Shown here one piece after another: positions 7,828-15,269 of a DNA stretch of 48,382 bases; within the stretch, counting starts at the first letter, position 1, and each line of letters starts with the position of its first letter. The notes under the pieces are model-generated. The model saw nothing but the letters and a program-made list of their open reading frames with translations, did not search any database and was not told the DNA's origin. The position numbers and the translations under genes were made by a program. The stretch lies in NCBI GenBank assembly GCA_964441445.1, contig CAYTYO010000002.1, forward strand, positions 1-48,382. Reading direction: 5' to 3'. Source of the stretch: XYB1-FULL-44-23 sp964441445 (lineage in GTDB: Bacteria; Patescibacteriota; Microgenomatia; CAZETR01; Amesbacteraceae).

Positions 7828-8495
7828 GTCTTTCGTTTAGACATTTTAACATTTAAATGAAACTCATTGCCACCCCGAAGATACATGATCACCAGGCAAA
7901 TTGCTATCACCCAGGCAGCAATTGTCTGGCTTAATGTCAGCCCCCACCAATAAACTCGTACCGGATTAATAATCGCAGCCACAATTTCATATACAGCAAA
8001 TGCCAGTACTGAAAAAAGACCGACTATTCCGTCTTTTCCACTTGGGTACCATCTGAACTTACGATAGTTCTTCCTTACTATCCAGGTGACCATGATCGCG
8101 GCAAACGATCCGGCCAACGCAAACCTGGCTCCAAAACCGTAAAATATGCTTCCCCAAAACCACAGCCACAAACCAAACAGTGCTGACCAGTCAAACAATT
8201 CCCAAAAATCCCATTTATTCATCGTGCACCATCTGCGTAAAGCCCACCAGCCACCGATAACTATGCCCCAGGCTGAAAGTCCGGGCAGTCTACCAGTTTC
8301 AATTACGCTGCCGATCAGGCACCCGACTGTCAAACCGAAAACCAGGTTTAACGTAAATCCGAATATCTCATCACTTGTAAAATCACTTCTCATTTTCCGC
8401 CATATCGAAAAACTGGAAATGACTAACGCCGATATTAAATAAATCCCCCACCAGGTAACCTTTAGACCTCCTATATTGATTAATTCTGGCCACAT
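7824..8495 (-). CDS. Lgt-like membrane protein, divergent
   Basis: An integral membrane protein with about seven hydrophobic segments. The N-terminus MWPELINIGGLKVTWWGIYL resembles that of prolipoprotein diacylglyceryl transferase (Lgt), and its overall size is close to that family. The Lgt signature with its essential arginine and asparagine (GRxGNFxNGE-type) is not visible, so the enzyme activity is doubtful. I chose the ATG at 8495 rather than 8528 because the alignment with Lgt begins there and a TATACT box (8512-8507) lies just upstream, inside the longer reading frame. It heads a run of five leftward genes. Confidence 0.55.
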   Translation of the reverse strand: MWPELINIGGLKVTWWGIYLISALVISSFSIWRKMRSDFTSDEIFGFTLNLVFGLTVGCLIGSVIETGRLPGLSAWGIVIGGWWALRRWCTMNKWDFWELFDWSALFGLWLWFWGSIFYGFGARFALAGSFAAIMVTWIVRKNYRKFRWYPSGKDGIVGLFSVLAFAVYEIVAAIINPVRVYWWGLTLSQTIAAWVIAICLVIMYLRGGNEFHLNVKMSKRKT

Positions 8496-8553
8496 ACTCG
8501 TCCTCGAGTATACATTATCCACCTCCATTACCTTCTTGAGAACTCCTCAAAAC

Positions 8554-8583
8554 TTCAACTTACCTCTTTCCATCAGCTATAAT
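8554..8583 (+). promoter_or_regulatory. Promoter of tRNA-Leu
   Basis: TTCAAC at 8554-8559, an 18-nt spacer and a perfect TATAAT at 8578-8583 predict a start near 8590, about 20 nt before the mature tRNA end at 8611. Confidence 0.6.
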
Positions 8584-8610
8584 ACGAAGGCGCTAATAAA
8601 GTTAAATATT

Positions 8611-8695
8611 GGGCAAGTGGCGGAATGGCAGACGCGCAGGTCTCAAAAACCTGTGGGCCTTAAAGCCCGTGTGGGTTCGACTCCCACCTTGCCCA
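8611..8695 (+). tRNA. tRNA-Leu (CAA)
   Basis: An 85-nt class II tRNA. The 7-bp acceptor stem GGGCAAG/CTTGCCC spans both ends, the anticodon stem-loop is caggt-CTCAAAA-acctg with anticodon CAA, a long variable arm follows (GGGC-cttaaa-GCCC), and the T arm is GTGGG-TTCGACT-CCCAC. The discriminator is A, as for leucine. The 3' CCA is not fully encoded (A then CA), so CCA must be added by nucleotidyltransferase. I see no intron. Confidence 0.96.
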
Positions 8696-8716
8696 CAAAT
8701 TTTTTCTTTGCATTTT

Positions 8717-8746
8717 TTGCAATGTGACACTTCAAATGCTTACAAT
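8717..8746 (+). promoter_or_regulatory. Promoter of the 8755 gene
   Basis: TTGCAA at 8717-8722, an 18-nt spacer and TACAAT at 8741-8746 predict transcription from about 8753, only 2 nt before the ATG at 8755. Confidence 0.55.
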
Positions 8747-8754
8747 ATATTGAC

Positions 8755-9486
8755 ATGAATGCTTTTCAAATAAATAGCTCTCAGGAAAATAGCAGCGCGC
8801 CAAATATATCCGCTTCAAATGAGCCCTCTCACCGCACTGGACCCTTGCCAATAGTTGTTGGTGTCACACTTTTAGTAATCGCTTTAGCGTCTGGTTTTTA
8901 CTACAAAAGTCAAAAACCTGCCGCTTCAATTCTCACGGATTCTACCTCCACTTCTGCGGCTCCCACCCCCGAAGATGAAATTTATCCCCCGGTTACCGGT
9001 GCCATCGTCTCACCTTCGCCCACCTCATTAAATTATTCGGTCCCCGCCAATTGGAAAAAAACTTTCTTACCCAATCATTCCATTACTGTGTGTCTTCCCC
9101 CTAAATGGGAACTGGATCAATGGGGCGGCATCTTCTTTAATCGCGACGCCCGATATCAACCCAACATCACCTACCTTCAGAACCTTCCTTTCACATCAGG
9201 TACACAGCAAGATGCGTATTTTCAATATTGGCAATCCGAATACCCTCAAATTAGCTCCCTGGTCTCGTTTCAGGAAACAATCCTCGGCAATAACACTGTC
9301 CTGACAGTTCTTCCTGCCGATACATCCGAACCCAAATCGGCTCCTGACGGTGGCTTGGCAGTGATCTGGTTTGCAAACGGTAAACTCTGGAAAGCCGGGC
9401 TTAGCAATTGGAATATGGTCAATCCGTCACAAACAGCTTTCCTTAAAGATTTTTACACCGCCATCAGCTGTAGTTTCACCGATTAA
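8755..9486 (+). CDS. Single-pass membrane protein, extracytoplasmic domain
   Basis: A 243-residue protein of no recognised family. A polar N-terminus of about 30 residues precedes one membrane helix (about 31-50, PIVVGVTLLVIALASGF), then a Ser/Thr/Pro-rich linker (about 55-90) and a compact domain of about 150 residues with aromatic and beta-type spacing. The linker and topology suggest an exported domain. Two further single-pass proteins follow in the same direction, so the three may act together at the membrane. The start codon is set by the promoter lying immediately before it. Confidence 0.7.
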   Translation: MNAFQINSSQENSSAPNISASNEPSHRTGPLPIVVGVTLLVIALASGFYYKSQKPAASILTDSTSTSAAPTPEDEIYPPVTGAIVSPSPTSLNYSVPANWKKTFLPNHSITVCLPPKWELDQWGGIFFNRDARYQPNITYLQNLPFTSGTQQDAYFQYWQSEYPQISSLVSFQETILGNNTVLTVLPADTSEPKSAPDGGLAVIWFANGKLWKAGLSNWNMVNPSQTAFLKDFYTAISCSFTD

Positions 9487-9497
9487 AAAATTTGCAC

Positions 9498-9527
9498 TTG
9501 ACAGAACTATCCCTGTCTCCTCATACT
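9498..9527 (+). promoter_or_regulatory. Promoter of the 9537 small gene
   Basis: TTGACA at 9498-9503, an 18-nt spacer and CATACT at 9522-9527 predict a start near 9534. This supports the GTG at 9537 and argues against the upstream TTG at 9492, which would lie before the transcript begins. Confidence 0.5.
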
Positions 9528-9536
9528 GTACTAACA

Positions 9537-9692
9537 GTGACAAAACACAACCGCGACATAGCCAGATACAGGGTTTGGGGATTGGTAATCATCATTGCAG
9601 CTTTATTCTTTCTTTCTTTTTCACTTCTTCTCTTCCAAGAACAAATGCAATTGGCTGCTAGGTCGCAACAGTTACTTGTAAGTCCCCGTTAA
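9537..9692 (+). CDS. 51-residue single-pass membrane protein
   Basis: A small protein with a polar, basic N-terminus (TKHNRDIARYRVW), one long hydrophobic helix (about residues 14-34) and a short Gln-rich tail. Size and topology recall the beginning of FtsL/DivIC-type division proteins, but the coiled coil of those families is absent or too short, so I do not assign it. The GTG start is inferred from the promoter position. The reading frame extends upstream to a TTG at 9492. Confidence 0.5.
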   Translation: MTKHNRDIARYRVWGLVIIIAALFFLSFSLLLFQEQMQLAARSQQLLVSPR

Positions 9693-9706
9693 TTATTTTT
9701 TAACTC

Positions 9707-9868
9707 ATGGCTAAATCAACTCCCAAAAAGTCCTCGTTCCTGGAGCTGCTGTTCCTTCTTGTCTTCGTTCTCTGTCTGGCTGTAGGTGTCACAGTTATGT
9801 ACACTTCCTCCAGCTCAAGAACCAGCACTAAGGCTTACGCCGTTCCTCTTTTTCCTTCCACTCCGTAA
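9707..9868 (+). CDS. 53-residue single-pass membrane protein
   Basis: A short gene beginning MAKSTPKKSSF with one hydrophobic helix (LLFLLVFVLCLAVGVTV, about residues 14-31) and a Ser/Thr-rich tail ending in a Pro-containing stretch. A lysine-rich N-terminus before the helix predicts the tail outside. It begins 14 nt after the 9537 gene and ends inside the 3' end of the convergent dnaB gene, overlapping it by 34 nt. No family is recognised. A real gene is supported by topology, ATG start and its place behind two similar proteins. Confidence 0.5.
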   Translation: MAKSTPKKSSFLELLFLLVFVLCLAVGVTVMYTSSSSRTSTKAYAVPLFPSTP

Positions 9869-11154
9869 AATTTGATCCTGTCCCCTCTAAATCTTAACTT
9901 GATTGATTTCAGCGGTCCGTTCCTGTGCTTCGCGATATCCAATGTCATGTTCTCCAGATCTTCATCGTTTTCCCGCCACATAAACATCACCACATCGGCA
10001 TCCTGCTCAATCGCTCCGGACTCCCGCAGATCTGCCAACTGTGGCCTCTTCACCCCCCGAGACTCTACCTGCCGGGATAACTGAGATAAAGCGAGCACCG
10101 GCACCTTCAACTCCCTGGCCAAATTCTTCAAGCCCTGTGAGATCTCAGATACCTCCTGCACCCGGTTATCCAAATTCCGTGTGGGTTTTGCCAGTTGTAA
10201 ATAGTCGACTACAATCAGTTTCAAACCATGTTCCGCCTGCAATCTCCTCGCCTTGGTCCGCATTTCCAAAATTGACATCCCCGGAGTGTCATCGATATAT
10301 AACGGAGTTTCATACAGCTGTCCCATAGCGTCCGATAGCTTGGAAAATTCGTCCTCATCCAGCCTTCCGGTCTTCATCTTCCACGCATCGATCTCAGCCT
10401 GCGATACCAATAACCTATCCATCAATTCTTCTTTGCTCATTTCCAATGAAAAAAATCCCACCGGTAACTTATGTTTAAAAGCCGCAAATAAACCGATATT
10501 TAATGCCAAAGCCGTTTTCCCCACTCCCGGCCGGGCCGCCAATATTAACAAATTAGAGTCCTGCATCCCCGCCAGTGTCTCGTCCAAGTCCGGAAATCCC
10601 GTCGGCACTCCTCGCAGTGATCCGGCACTTTTATGCAATTCATCCAATCGGTCAAACGATTCGGCTAAAATACTTTTTACCGGCGTAAACACCTGTTTCA
10701 AATGCTGTTGCGCCAACGCAAACACGGTTGATTCTGCGTTATCCAATATCTGCCTTACATCCCCGGAATCGTCAAACGACATCTCCGAAATCTTAGCTGC
10801 CGCACCGATCAGTTGCCTTTTAGTAAAGTTATCCTTAACTAACTTACCGTAGTGGTCAGCATGAGCCGCAGTCGGAACTTTATTTACCAGTTCCGTCAGA
10901 TATTCAGCTCCGCCGATATTCTTTAATGCTTTGATTTTCTTCAATTTTTCCGTCACAGATACTACGTCAATCGGTTCCCGATCCTGATACAAGTCGACAA
11001 TTACTTCAAAAATTCTCTGGTGCTTATCTTCATAGAAATGTTCCGGTCGTAAAAACTCAACCACAGCTATCACCGCGTCTCTATCCATCAGCAATGCCCC
11101 CAAAACTGACTGTTCAGCGACGGCTGAATGAGGGGGTACTTTTAAATCCGCCAT
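9835..11154 (-). CDS. dnaB: Replicative DNA helicase DnaB
   Basis: The hexameric helicase that unwinds the replication fork. The N-terminal DnaB domain (about 5-105) starts VPPHSAVAEQSVLGALLMD, and the RecA-like ATPase domain (about 165-435) carries Walker A (AARPGVGKTALALN), GFFSLEMSKEEL, the Walker B region LIVVDYLQL and the QLADLRESGAIEQDADVV block. At 439 residues it is of normal length with no intein. The ATG at 11154 is chosen from family alignment; 22 in-frame codons upstream are excluded. A TATATT at 11168-11163 predicts a leader of about 2 nt. Convergent overlap with the small gene at 9707-9868. Confidence 0.97.
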   Translation of the reverse strand: MADLKVPPHSAVAEQSVLGALLMDRDAVIAVVEFLRPEHFYEDKHQRIFEVIVDLYQDREPIDVVSVTEKLKKIKALKNIGGAEYLTELVNKVPTAAHADHYGKLVKDNFTKRQLIGAAAKISEMSFDDSGDVRQILDNAESTVFALAQQHLKQVFTPVKSILAESFDRLDELHKSAGSLRGVPTGFPDLDETLAGMQDSNLLILAARPGVGKTALALNIGLFAAFKHKLPVGFFSLEMSKEELMDRLLVSQAEIDAWKMKTGRLDEDEFSKLSDAMGQLYETPLYIDDTPGMSILEMRTKARRLQAEHGLKLIVVDYLQLAKPTRNLDNRVQEVSEISQGLKNLARELKVPVLALSQLSRQVESRGVKRPQLADLRESGAIEQDADVVMFMWRENDEDLENMTLDIAKHRNGPLKSIKLRFRGDRIKFYGVEGKRGTA

Positions 11155-11268
11155 ACGCCCCAAATATACACCATAACCCACCAATCCACATAGCCCATTT
11201 AAAAAAAAATTAAAAACCATTCCAACTCAAATCATGTTCTGGTTACTTAAAACTGACCTACTTCGATG

Positions 11269-11907
11269 TTACTTTTTCTCCAACACCACTACTTCCATTT
11301 CCGTCGGCAGCTTATCAGCACTTATCACCAATTTCGGTATCGGTACTATGTCCGCCTTTCCCATTTCCTTCATAAATTCCTCCAACCCCGCTATTTCCTT
11401 TAATCCGAAATCTGCCGTTTTATAGTGCATCGGAATGGCAATCCACGGATCAACTTGCGACACAACCTCCTTTGCGGCCTTGGCGTCAATAGTATATGTA
11501 CCCCCGACCGGCACCAATACCACATCTACAGCCCCTATCTCTTCCAGATTTTCCTCGCTCAGCTTATGCCCCAAATCCCCTAAATGCACTATCCTCAACC
11601 CATCAATTTCAATTACAAACACCGTATTCGACCCTCTTTCCTCTCCTGACACTCCATCGTGAAATACTGGTACCCCCACTACCGAAACCCCTCCCACCTC
11701 ATACTCTCCCGGACCGTCAATAATGAAAGATTTAGTCTTCAGTTTATCTACGGCATTATGATCGTCGTGTGAGTGGGAAACAGTTACAATATCCGCTTCG
11801 ATATCCCGGGGAAATTTACCAACGCTATCTCCATACGGATCCGTGACGACGGTTTTCTGTTTACCCTTAATTTTAAAAGCTGAATGGCCCAAATAGACTA
11901 TTTCCAC
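11269..11907 (-). CDS. UlaG-like MBL-fold metal-dependent hydrolase
   Basis: A 212-residue cytoplasmic metallo-beta-lactamase-fold protein of the UlaG/Lactamase_B_3 type. It begins MEIVYLGHSAFKI, has the metal motif HSHDDH (His45, His47, Asp49, His50), a later LGDLGH and ends the core with IPMHYKT, supplying further metal ligands. Substrates of this branch vary (lactones, nucleotides, phosphodiesters) and cannot be read from the sequence. The GTG start is supported by a promoter TTGTCA (11943-11938), 17-nt spacer, TATCTT (11920-11915), predicting a 1-nt leader. Confidence 0.88.
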   Translation of the reverse strand: MEIVYLGHSAFKIKGKQKTVVTDPYGDSVGKFPRDIEADIVTVSHSHDDHNAVDKLKTKSFIIDGPGEYEVGGVSVVGVPVFHDGVSGEERGSNTVFVIEIDGLRIVHLGDLGHKLSEENLEEIGAVDVVLVPVGGTYTIDAKAAKEVVSQVDPWIAIPMHYKTADFGLKEIAGLEEFMKEMGKADIVPIPKLVISADKLPTEMEVVVLEKK

Positions 11908-11914
11908 AAACTCA

Positions 11915-11965
11915 AAGATACACTAGAAATATTGTCTTGACAAGTTCCCCTATGTCGATTAATCT
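11915..11965. promoter_or_regulatory. Divergent promoters sharing one -35 core
   Basis: The 9-mer CTTGACAAG at 11936-11944 contains TTGACA on the plus strand (11937-11942) and TTGTCA on the minus strand (11943-11938). Leftward it pairs with TATCTT at 11920-11915 (17-nt spacer). Rightward the best -10 is TAATCT at 11960-11965 (17-nt spacer), which is weak. Only one polymerase should bind at a time. Confidence 0.55.
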
Positions 11966-11986
11966 GTGAAGCACGTTAAGACATAT

Positions 11987-12445
11987 ATGAAAAAGGAAGT
12001 ATTTTTAGCCGTTCTTGTTGGTTTTGGCCTTGGCCTACTCATCACTTTTGGGATTTGGACTGCCAATAAAAATTTGAAAAACGTCACTACAACTACAGAC
12101 AATCCCGTAACTACCCCCGTTATCACTCCGGTCCCCACAGCAGATCCGCAGGCCAAGCCCTCTGATAATTCAGCTGTTTCCTTAGAAATTACCTCTCCCT
12201 CGCAAGATGAATTGCTCGTAAATTCCTCCAGTTTTACCCTCACTGGGAAGACCAACCCGGGAAATTCAATCGCAGTAACTTTTGAAAACGGCCAGAAAAT
12301 CCTTACCGCTGATGAAACGGGTCTCTTCTCCCTTGATTTGAAACTTGAAGGCGGTTACAACCGAATTTCTCTGGTTGCCTATGACGCCGCAGGTAAATCT
12401 GCCGCTAAAGAAATGCTGATCACTTATTCTACTCAAAAAATATAA
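11987..12445 (+). CDS. Membrane-anchored protein with Ig-like domain
   Basis: A 152-residue protein with an N-terminal membrane helix (about 5-25, VFLAVLVGFGLGLLITFGIW), a Thr/Pro-rich linker (about 33-65) and a C-terminal beta-sandwich of about 85 residues. The pattern LEITSPSQDELLVNSSSFTLTGKTNPGNS, then LTADETGLFSLDLKLEGGYNRI resembles bacterial Ig-like/Big domains that occur on secreted proteins. I prefer the ATG at 11987 to the GTG at 11966, since the predicted transcript starts near 11972. Followed 2 nt later by another exported protein, probably in one operon. Confidence 0.72.
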   Translation: MKKEVFLAVLVGFGLGLLITFGIWTANKNLKNVTTTTDNPVTTPVITPVPTADPQAKPSDNSAVSLEITSPSQDELLVNSSSFTLTGKTNPGNSIAVTFENGQKILTADETGLFSLDLKLEGGYNRISLVAYDAAGKSAAKEMLITYSTQKI

Positions 12446-12447
12446 TT

Positions 12448-13092
12448 ATGACCAATAAACCATTACAAATTTTAACCACATTTTTAGTCTCTTCCCTCAT
12501 TTTGACTAATTTGGTATCTGCCCAGACCTCGACCGAAAGCGCTCAGGGTTTACGCGACTCAGTCAAGCAAAAGGTCGAGGAAGAACTGTCTCAGATTAAA
12601 AAGGCCGTCTCTAAAAAAGCCTTTTTAGGAACCATTACTGCCAAAAGTGAAGCTACTGTAACCCTTAACAACTACCGCAATGAACCCCGTCAGGCCTTAG
12701 TCACCACTGACAGCACCATCAAACTCAAAAATAGCCGTGACGGTACACTTAAAGACTTAAACGTCGGCGACTTCATTCTAGTTATGGGCGATGTCGACAG
12801 CCAAAACACTATGACGGCCAAGAGACTCTTAGTAATCGCTCCCCCGTCAGAAGATATGCGCAAATTTACTTTCGGTAAAGTTACTGCCATCGGCAGCACC
12901 ATAACTTTTGAAACCCCTTCCAAAGAAACCTTAGTTGCCAAACTCTCCTCTTCAACTATTGTTACCCGTTTAGAAGCTGGCAAACCGTTAAAAGCCAAAA
13001 CAACTGACCTGAAAACTGGCGACACAGTGGTCGTGATTTCCAAACCCGGAACTACGTTTGCCGTCACCGATATACAAATTATCACTCCGTAG
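12448..13092 (+). CDS. Secreted protein with DUF5666-like repeats
   Basis: A 214-residue exported protein. An N-terminal signal peptide (about 1-25, hydrophobic core LTTFLVSSLILTNLV, cleavage probably after VSA) precedes a charged helical stretch and two similar small beta-domains (about 57-128 and 133-212). Each has the order KxxxGxIT-strand, a T-rich strand, then LKVGDxVxV, as in DUF5666-type domains: DLNVGDFILVMG and DLKTGDTVVVIS. Function unknown. It follows the Ig-like protein by 2 nt and precedes hisS by 18 nt. Confidence 0.72.
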   Translation: MTNKPLQILTTFLVSSLILTNLVSAQTSTESAQGLRDSVKQKVEEELSQIKKAVSKKAFLGTITAKSEATVTLNNYRNEPRQALVTTDSTIKLKNSRDGTLKDLNVGDFILVMGDVDSQNTMTAKRLLVIAPPSEDMRKFTFGKVTAIGSTITFETPSKETLVAKLSSSTIVTRLEAGKPLKAKTTDLKTGDTVVVISKPGTTFAVTDIQIITP

Positions 13093-13110
13093 GGGTAAAA
13101 TTAACTCCAC

Positions 13111-14319
13111 ATGACCCAAAACACTCAACCTCTAAAGGGCTTTCGTGATTTTTTGCCCTCTGACGCCTCAGCCCGTATGTGGCTTCGTTCCCAGATGATA
13201 AAGGTCTTTTCAAAATGGGGCTATGAACCTCTGGAGACCCCCACACTTGAACCTGCCGCTTTATTTACCGGTCAGGTAGGAGAAGACGAAAAACTTTTTT
13301 ATAAATTTATCGATTTTGGGGGCCGTGAGGTCATCCTCCGCTATGACCAAACAGTTCCGACTTGCCGTATTCTTGGCCAATATTTCGGCCAGTTGACCTT
13401 CCCATTTCGCCGCTATCAAATCCAATCCGCGTTCCGCGGTGAAAATCCTCAGGCCGGCCGGTTTCGTGAGTTTACCCAGGCTGACTTGGACATATTCGGT
13501 GTCGCCTCCCCGACCGCCGATGCCGAAATTATTGCCGCCACTTTGGATTTGTATCGTTCGTTAGGCTTTAAAGAAGTTGTGGCTTTGATCAATAGCCGTT
13601 CCCTCATGACCAATATTCCTTACGCTGCCATTGTCGCCATAGATAAGCTCCCGAAGATTGGTGAAGCGGCAGTCATTAAAGATATGGAAGCCAAAGGTAT
13701 TCTCGCCGCTCAGGCAGAAATTTATCTGAATTTCGTCAAAAATCTCCAACCCAACACCGAAATAAACACTATATTCTCCTACCTTAAATCAGCCGGTTTC
13801 CCGCAGGAATCATATCGCTTCGAACCCACACTCGCCCGATCATTCGCATATTCCGAGGGCCCGATTTGGGAAATTAAAATCCCGGGTTATGCCCCAGGGT
13901 CCGTAGCCGGAGGTGAACGTTACGATGCCATGGTGGAAAAAATTTCCGGCCAGAAAATCCCCGGCACCGGGATCGGAATTGGTTTTGACCGCACCTTAGA
14001 TGCCTGCCGCCAGTTCGGATTAGTTCCCGGCTATGTATCGCCTACTAAAGTTCTGGTCACTGTATTTTCACCCGACCTTTTCTCTCTTTCGCTGGAAATT
14101 GCCAACTCGCTCCGCCTTGAGGACGTGGCCACTGAAGTCTACCCGGAACCGGAAACAAAACTCGACAAGCAACTTAAATATGCCTCTAAAAAAGCTATTC
14201 CTTTTGTAGTCATTATCGGCCCGGAAGAAGCCGCAGCCAAAACAGCCGTCTTAAAAGACTTAAATCTCAAAACTCAGATCACTATTCCCCAATCCGAAAT
14301 CGCCAAACAATTGTCTTAA
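13111..14319 (+). CDS. hisS: Histidyl-tRNA synthetase
   Basis: Charges tRNA-His in the cytoplasm. A class II synthetase with the family N-terminus GFRDFLP, motif 2 region FRGENPQAGRFREFTQADLDIFG (split here across about residues 109-131), histidine-specific AGGERYDAMV and motif 3 GIGIGFDRTL, followed by a C-terminal anticodon-binding domain (about 308-400). The usual AGGRYD is AGGERYD here, with one extra Glu. The 402-residue length is near the family norm. A GGGG tract 17 nt upstream is rather distant for a ribosome site. Confidence 0.95.
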   Translation: MTQNTQPLKGFRDFLPSDASARMWLRSQMIKVFSKWGYEPLETPTLEPAALFTGQVGEDEKLFYKFIDFGGREVILRYDQTVPTCRILGQYFGQLTFPFRRYQIQSAFRGENPQAGRFREFTQADLDIFGVASPTADAEIIAATLDLYRSLGFKEVVALINSRSLMTNIPYAAIVAIDKLPKIGEAAVIKDMEAKGILAAQAEIYLNFVKNLQPNTEINTIFSYLKSAGFPQESYRFEPTLARSFAYSEGPIWEIKIPGYAPGSVAGGERYDAMVEKISGQKIPGTGIGIGFDRTLDACRQFGLVPGYVSPTKVLVTVFSPDLFSLSLEIANSLRLEDVATEVYPEPETKLDKQLKYASKKAIPFVVIIGPEEAAAKTAVLKDLNLKTQITIPQSEIAKQLS

Positions 14320-14333
14320 AAAAAAGATTCATC

Positions 14334-15269
14334 ATGTCTGCCCGCACCCGCGCCTTTATCATGCTCACGGCTGTCGCCGCAATTTGGGGATTTGCCTCTC
14401 CGATTATCAAATTTGCTCTCCCCCATTTTCCTCCGCTGATTTTTCTCACCTATCGCTTTCTGATTTCCGCCGTCATTATGCTTCCGCTACTTCTTTATTT
14501 GGAACCGGACACCTTTGTGCGTTTGGGCCGTCTGCCTCTTACAGGTTGGTTCTGGTTAGTCGTCAGCGGCATTCTCGGATCCACTGTCCAACTAACTTTG
14601 CTTTTCCTCGGACTTAATCTCACCACCGTCATTGATAGCACAGTCATTAACGCCATTTCTCCTCTATTTGTAGCCGCCGCCGGTTACCTTTTCCTCAAAG
14701 AGCATCTGCAAAAAAATGAAATTATCGGCCTTGTTTTGGCCTCGTTCGGAACTGTAGTCATTATTTTGCAGCCAATCTTTGAAGGTCAATCCTTTTTTTC
14801 CGGCAGTCTCCTCGGTAACTTATTAGTCCTTTTGGGTACCTTTGCCTGGGTGGGCTACGTTATCCTGACCAAAAAACAATTAAACCATCGCATTTCCCCT
14901 CTCTTCCTTACCACAAATATGTTCATTGTCGGTTTTTTCACTGAGTCTTTACTGCTATTTTATTTCTCCACCCCGCAGGAACTAATTTTTCAGTTCACCA
15001 CAGCTCCCTGGTCCGCCCACTTGAGCGTAATCTATATGGCAATTTTCTCCGGTACACTTGCCTACTATTTGTACCAAAAAGCTCAAAAACTTATTGAGGT
15101 CTCCGAAGCTAATCTGATTCTTCATCTCTCCCCGCTCTTTGCTATTCCGTTATCCTACTTCTGGCTCAAAGAGGTTATCACTCTTCCCTTCATTGTCGGT
15201 GGCGTCATAATTGCCTTGGGCGTGACTATTTCCGAGTTCGGCCGCAAGCGTCTCAAACACGTCGTCTAA
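14334..15269 (+). CDS. EamA/DMT-family transporter
   Basis: A 311-residue membrane protein with ten hydrophobic helices arranged as two EamA repeats (about 8-145 and 160-300), typical of drug/metabolite exporters. Signature elements are the N-terminal AAIWGFASPIIK and the repeat-end blocks LFLKEHLQKNEIIGLVLASFGTVVI and YFWLKEVITLPFIVGGVIIALGV. Substrate unknown. It starts 14 nt after hisS. Its last 40 codons overlap the 3' end of the convergent prfA gene by 120 nt, the longest overlap in the window, although both ends look complete by family comparison. Confidence 0.93.
   Translation: MSARTRAFIMLTAVAAIWGFASPIIKFALPHFPPLIFLTYRFLISAVIMLPLLLYLEPDTFVRLGRLPLTGWFWLVVSGILGSTVQLTLLFLGLNLTTVIDSTVINAISPLFVAAAGYLFLKEHLQKNEIIGLVLASFGTVVIILQPIFEGQSFFSGSLLGNLLVLLGTFAWVGYVILTKKQLNHRISPLFLTTNMFIVGFFTESLLLFYFSTPQELIFQFTTAPWSAHLSVIYMAIFSGTLAYYLYQKAQKLIEVSEANLILHLSPLFAIPLSYFWLKEVITLPFIVGGVIIALGVTISEFGRKRLKHVV

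Noticed and set aside
9492..9536. TTG start for the small membrane protein at 9492
   Set aside because: The predicted promoter (TTGACA 9498-9503) lies downstream of this codon, so the transcript would not include it.
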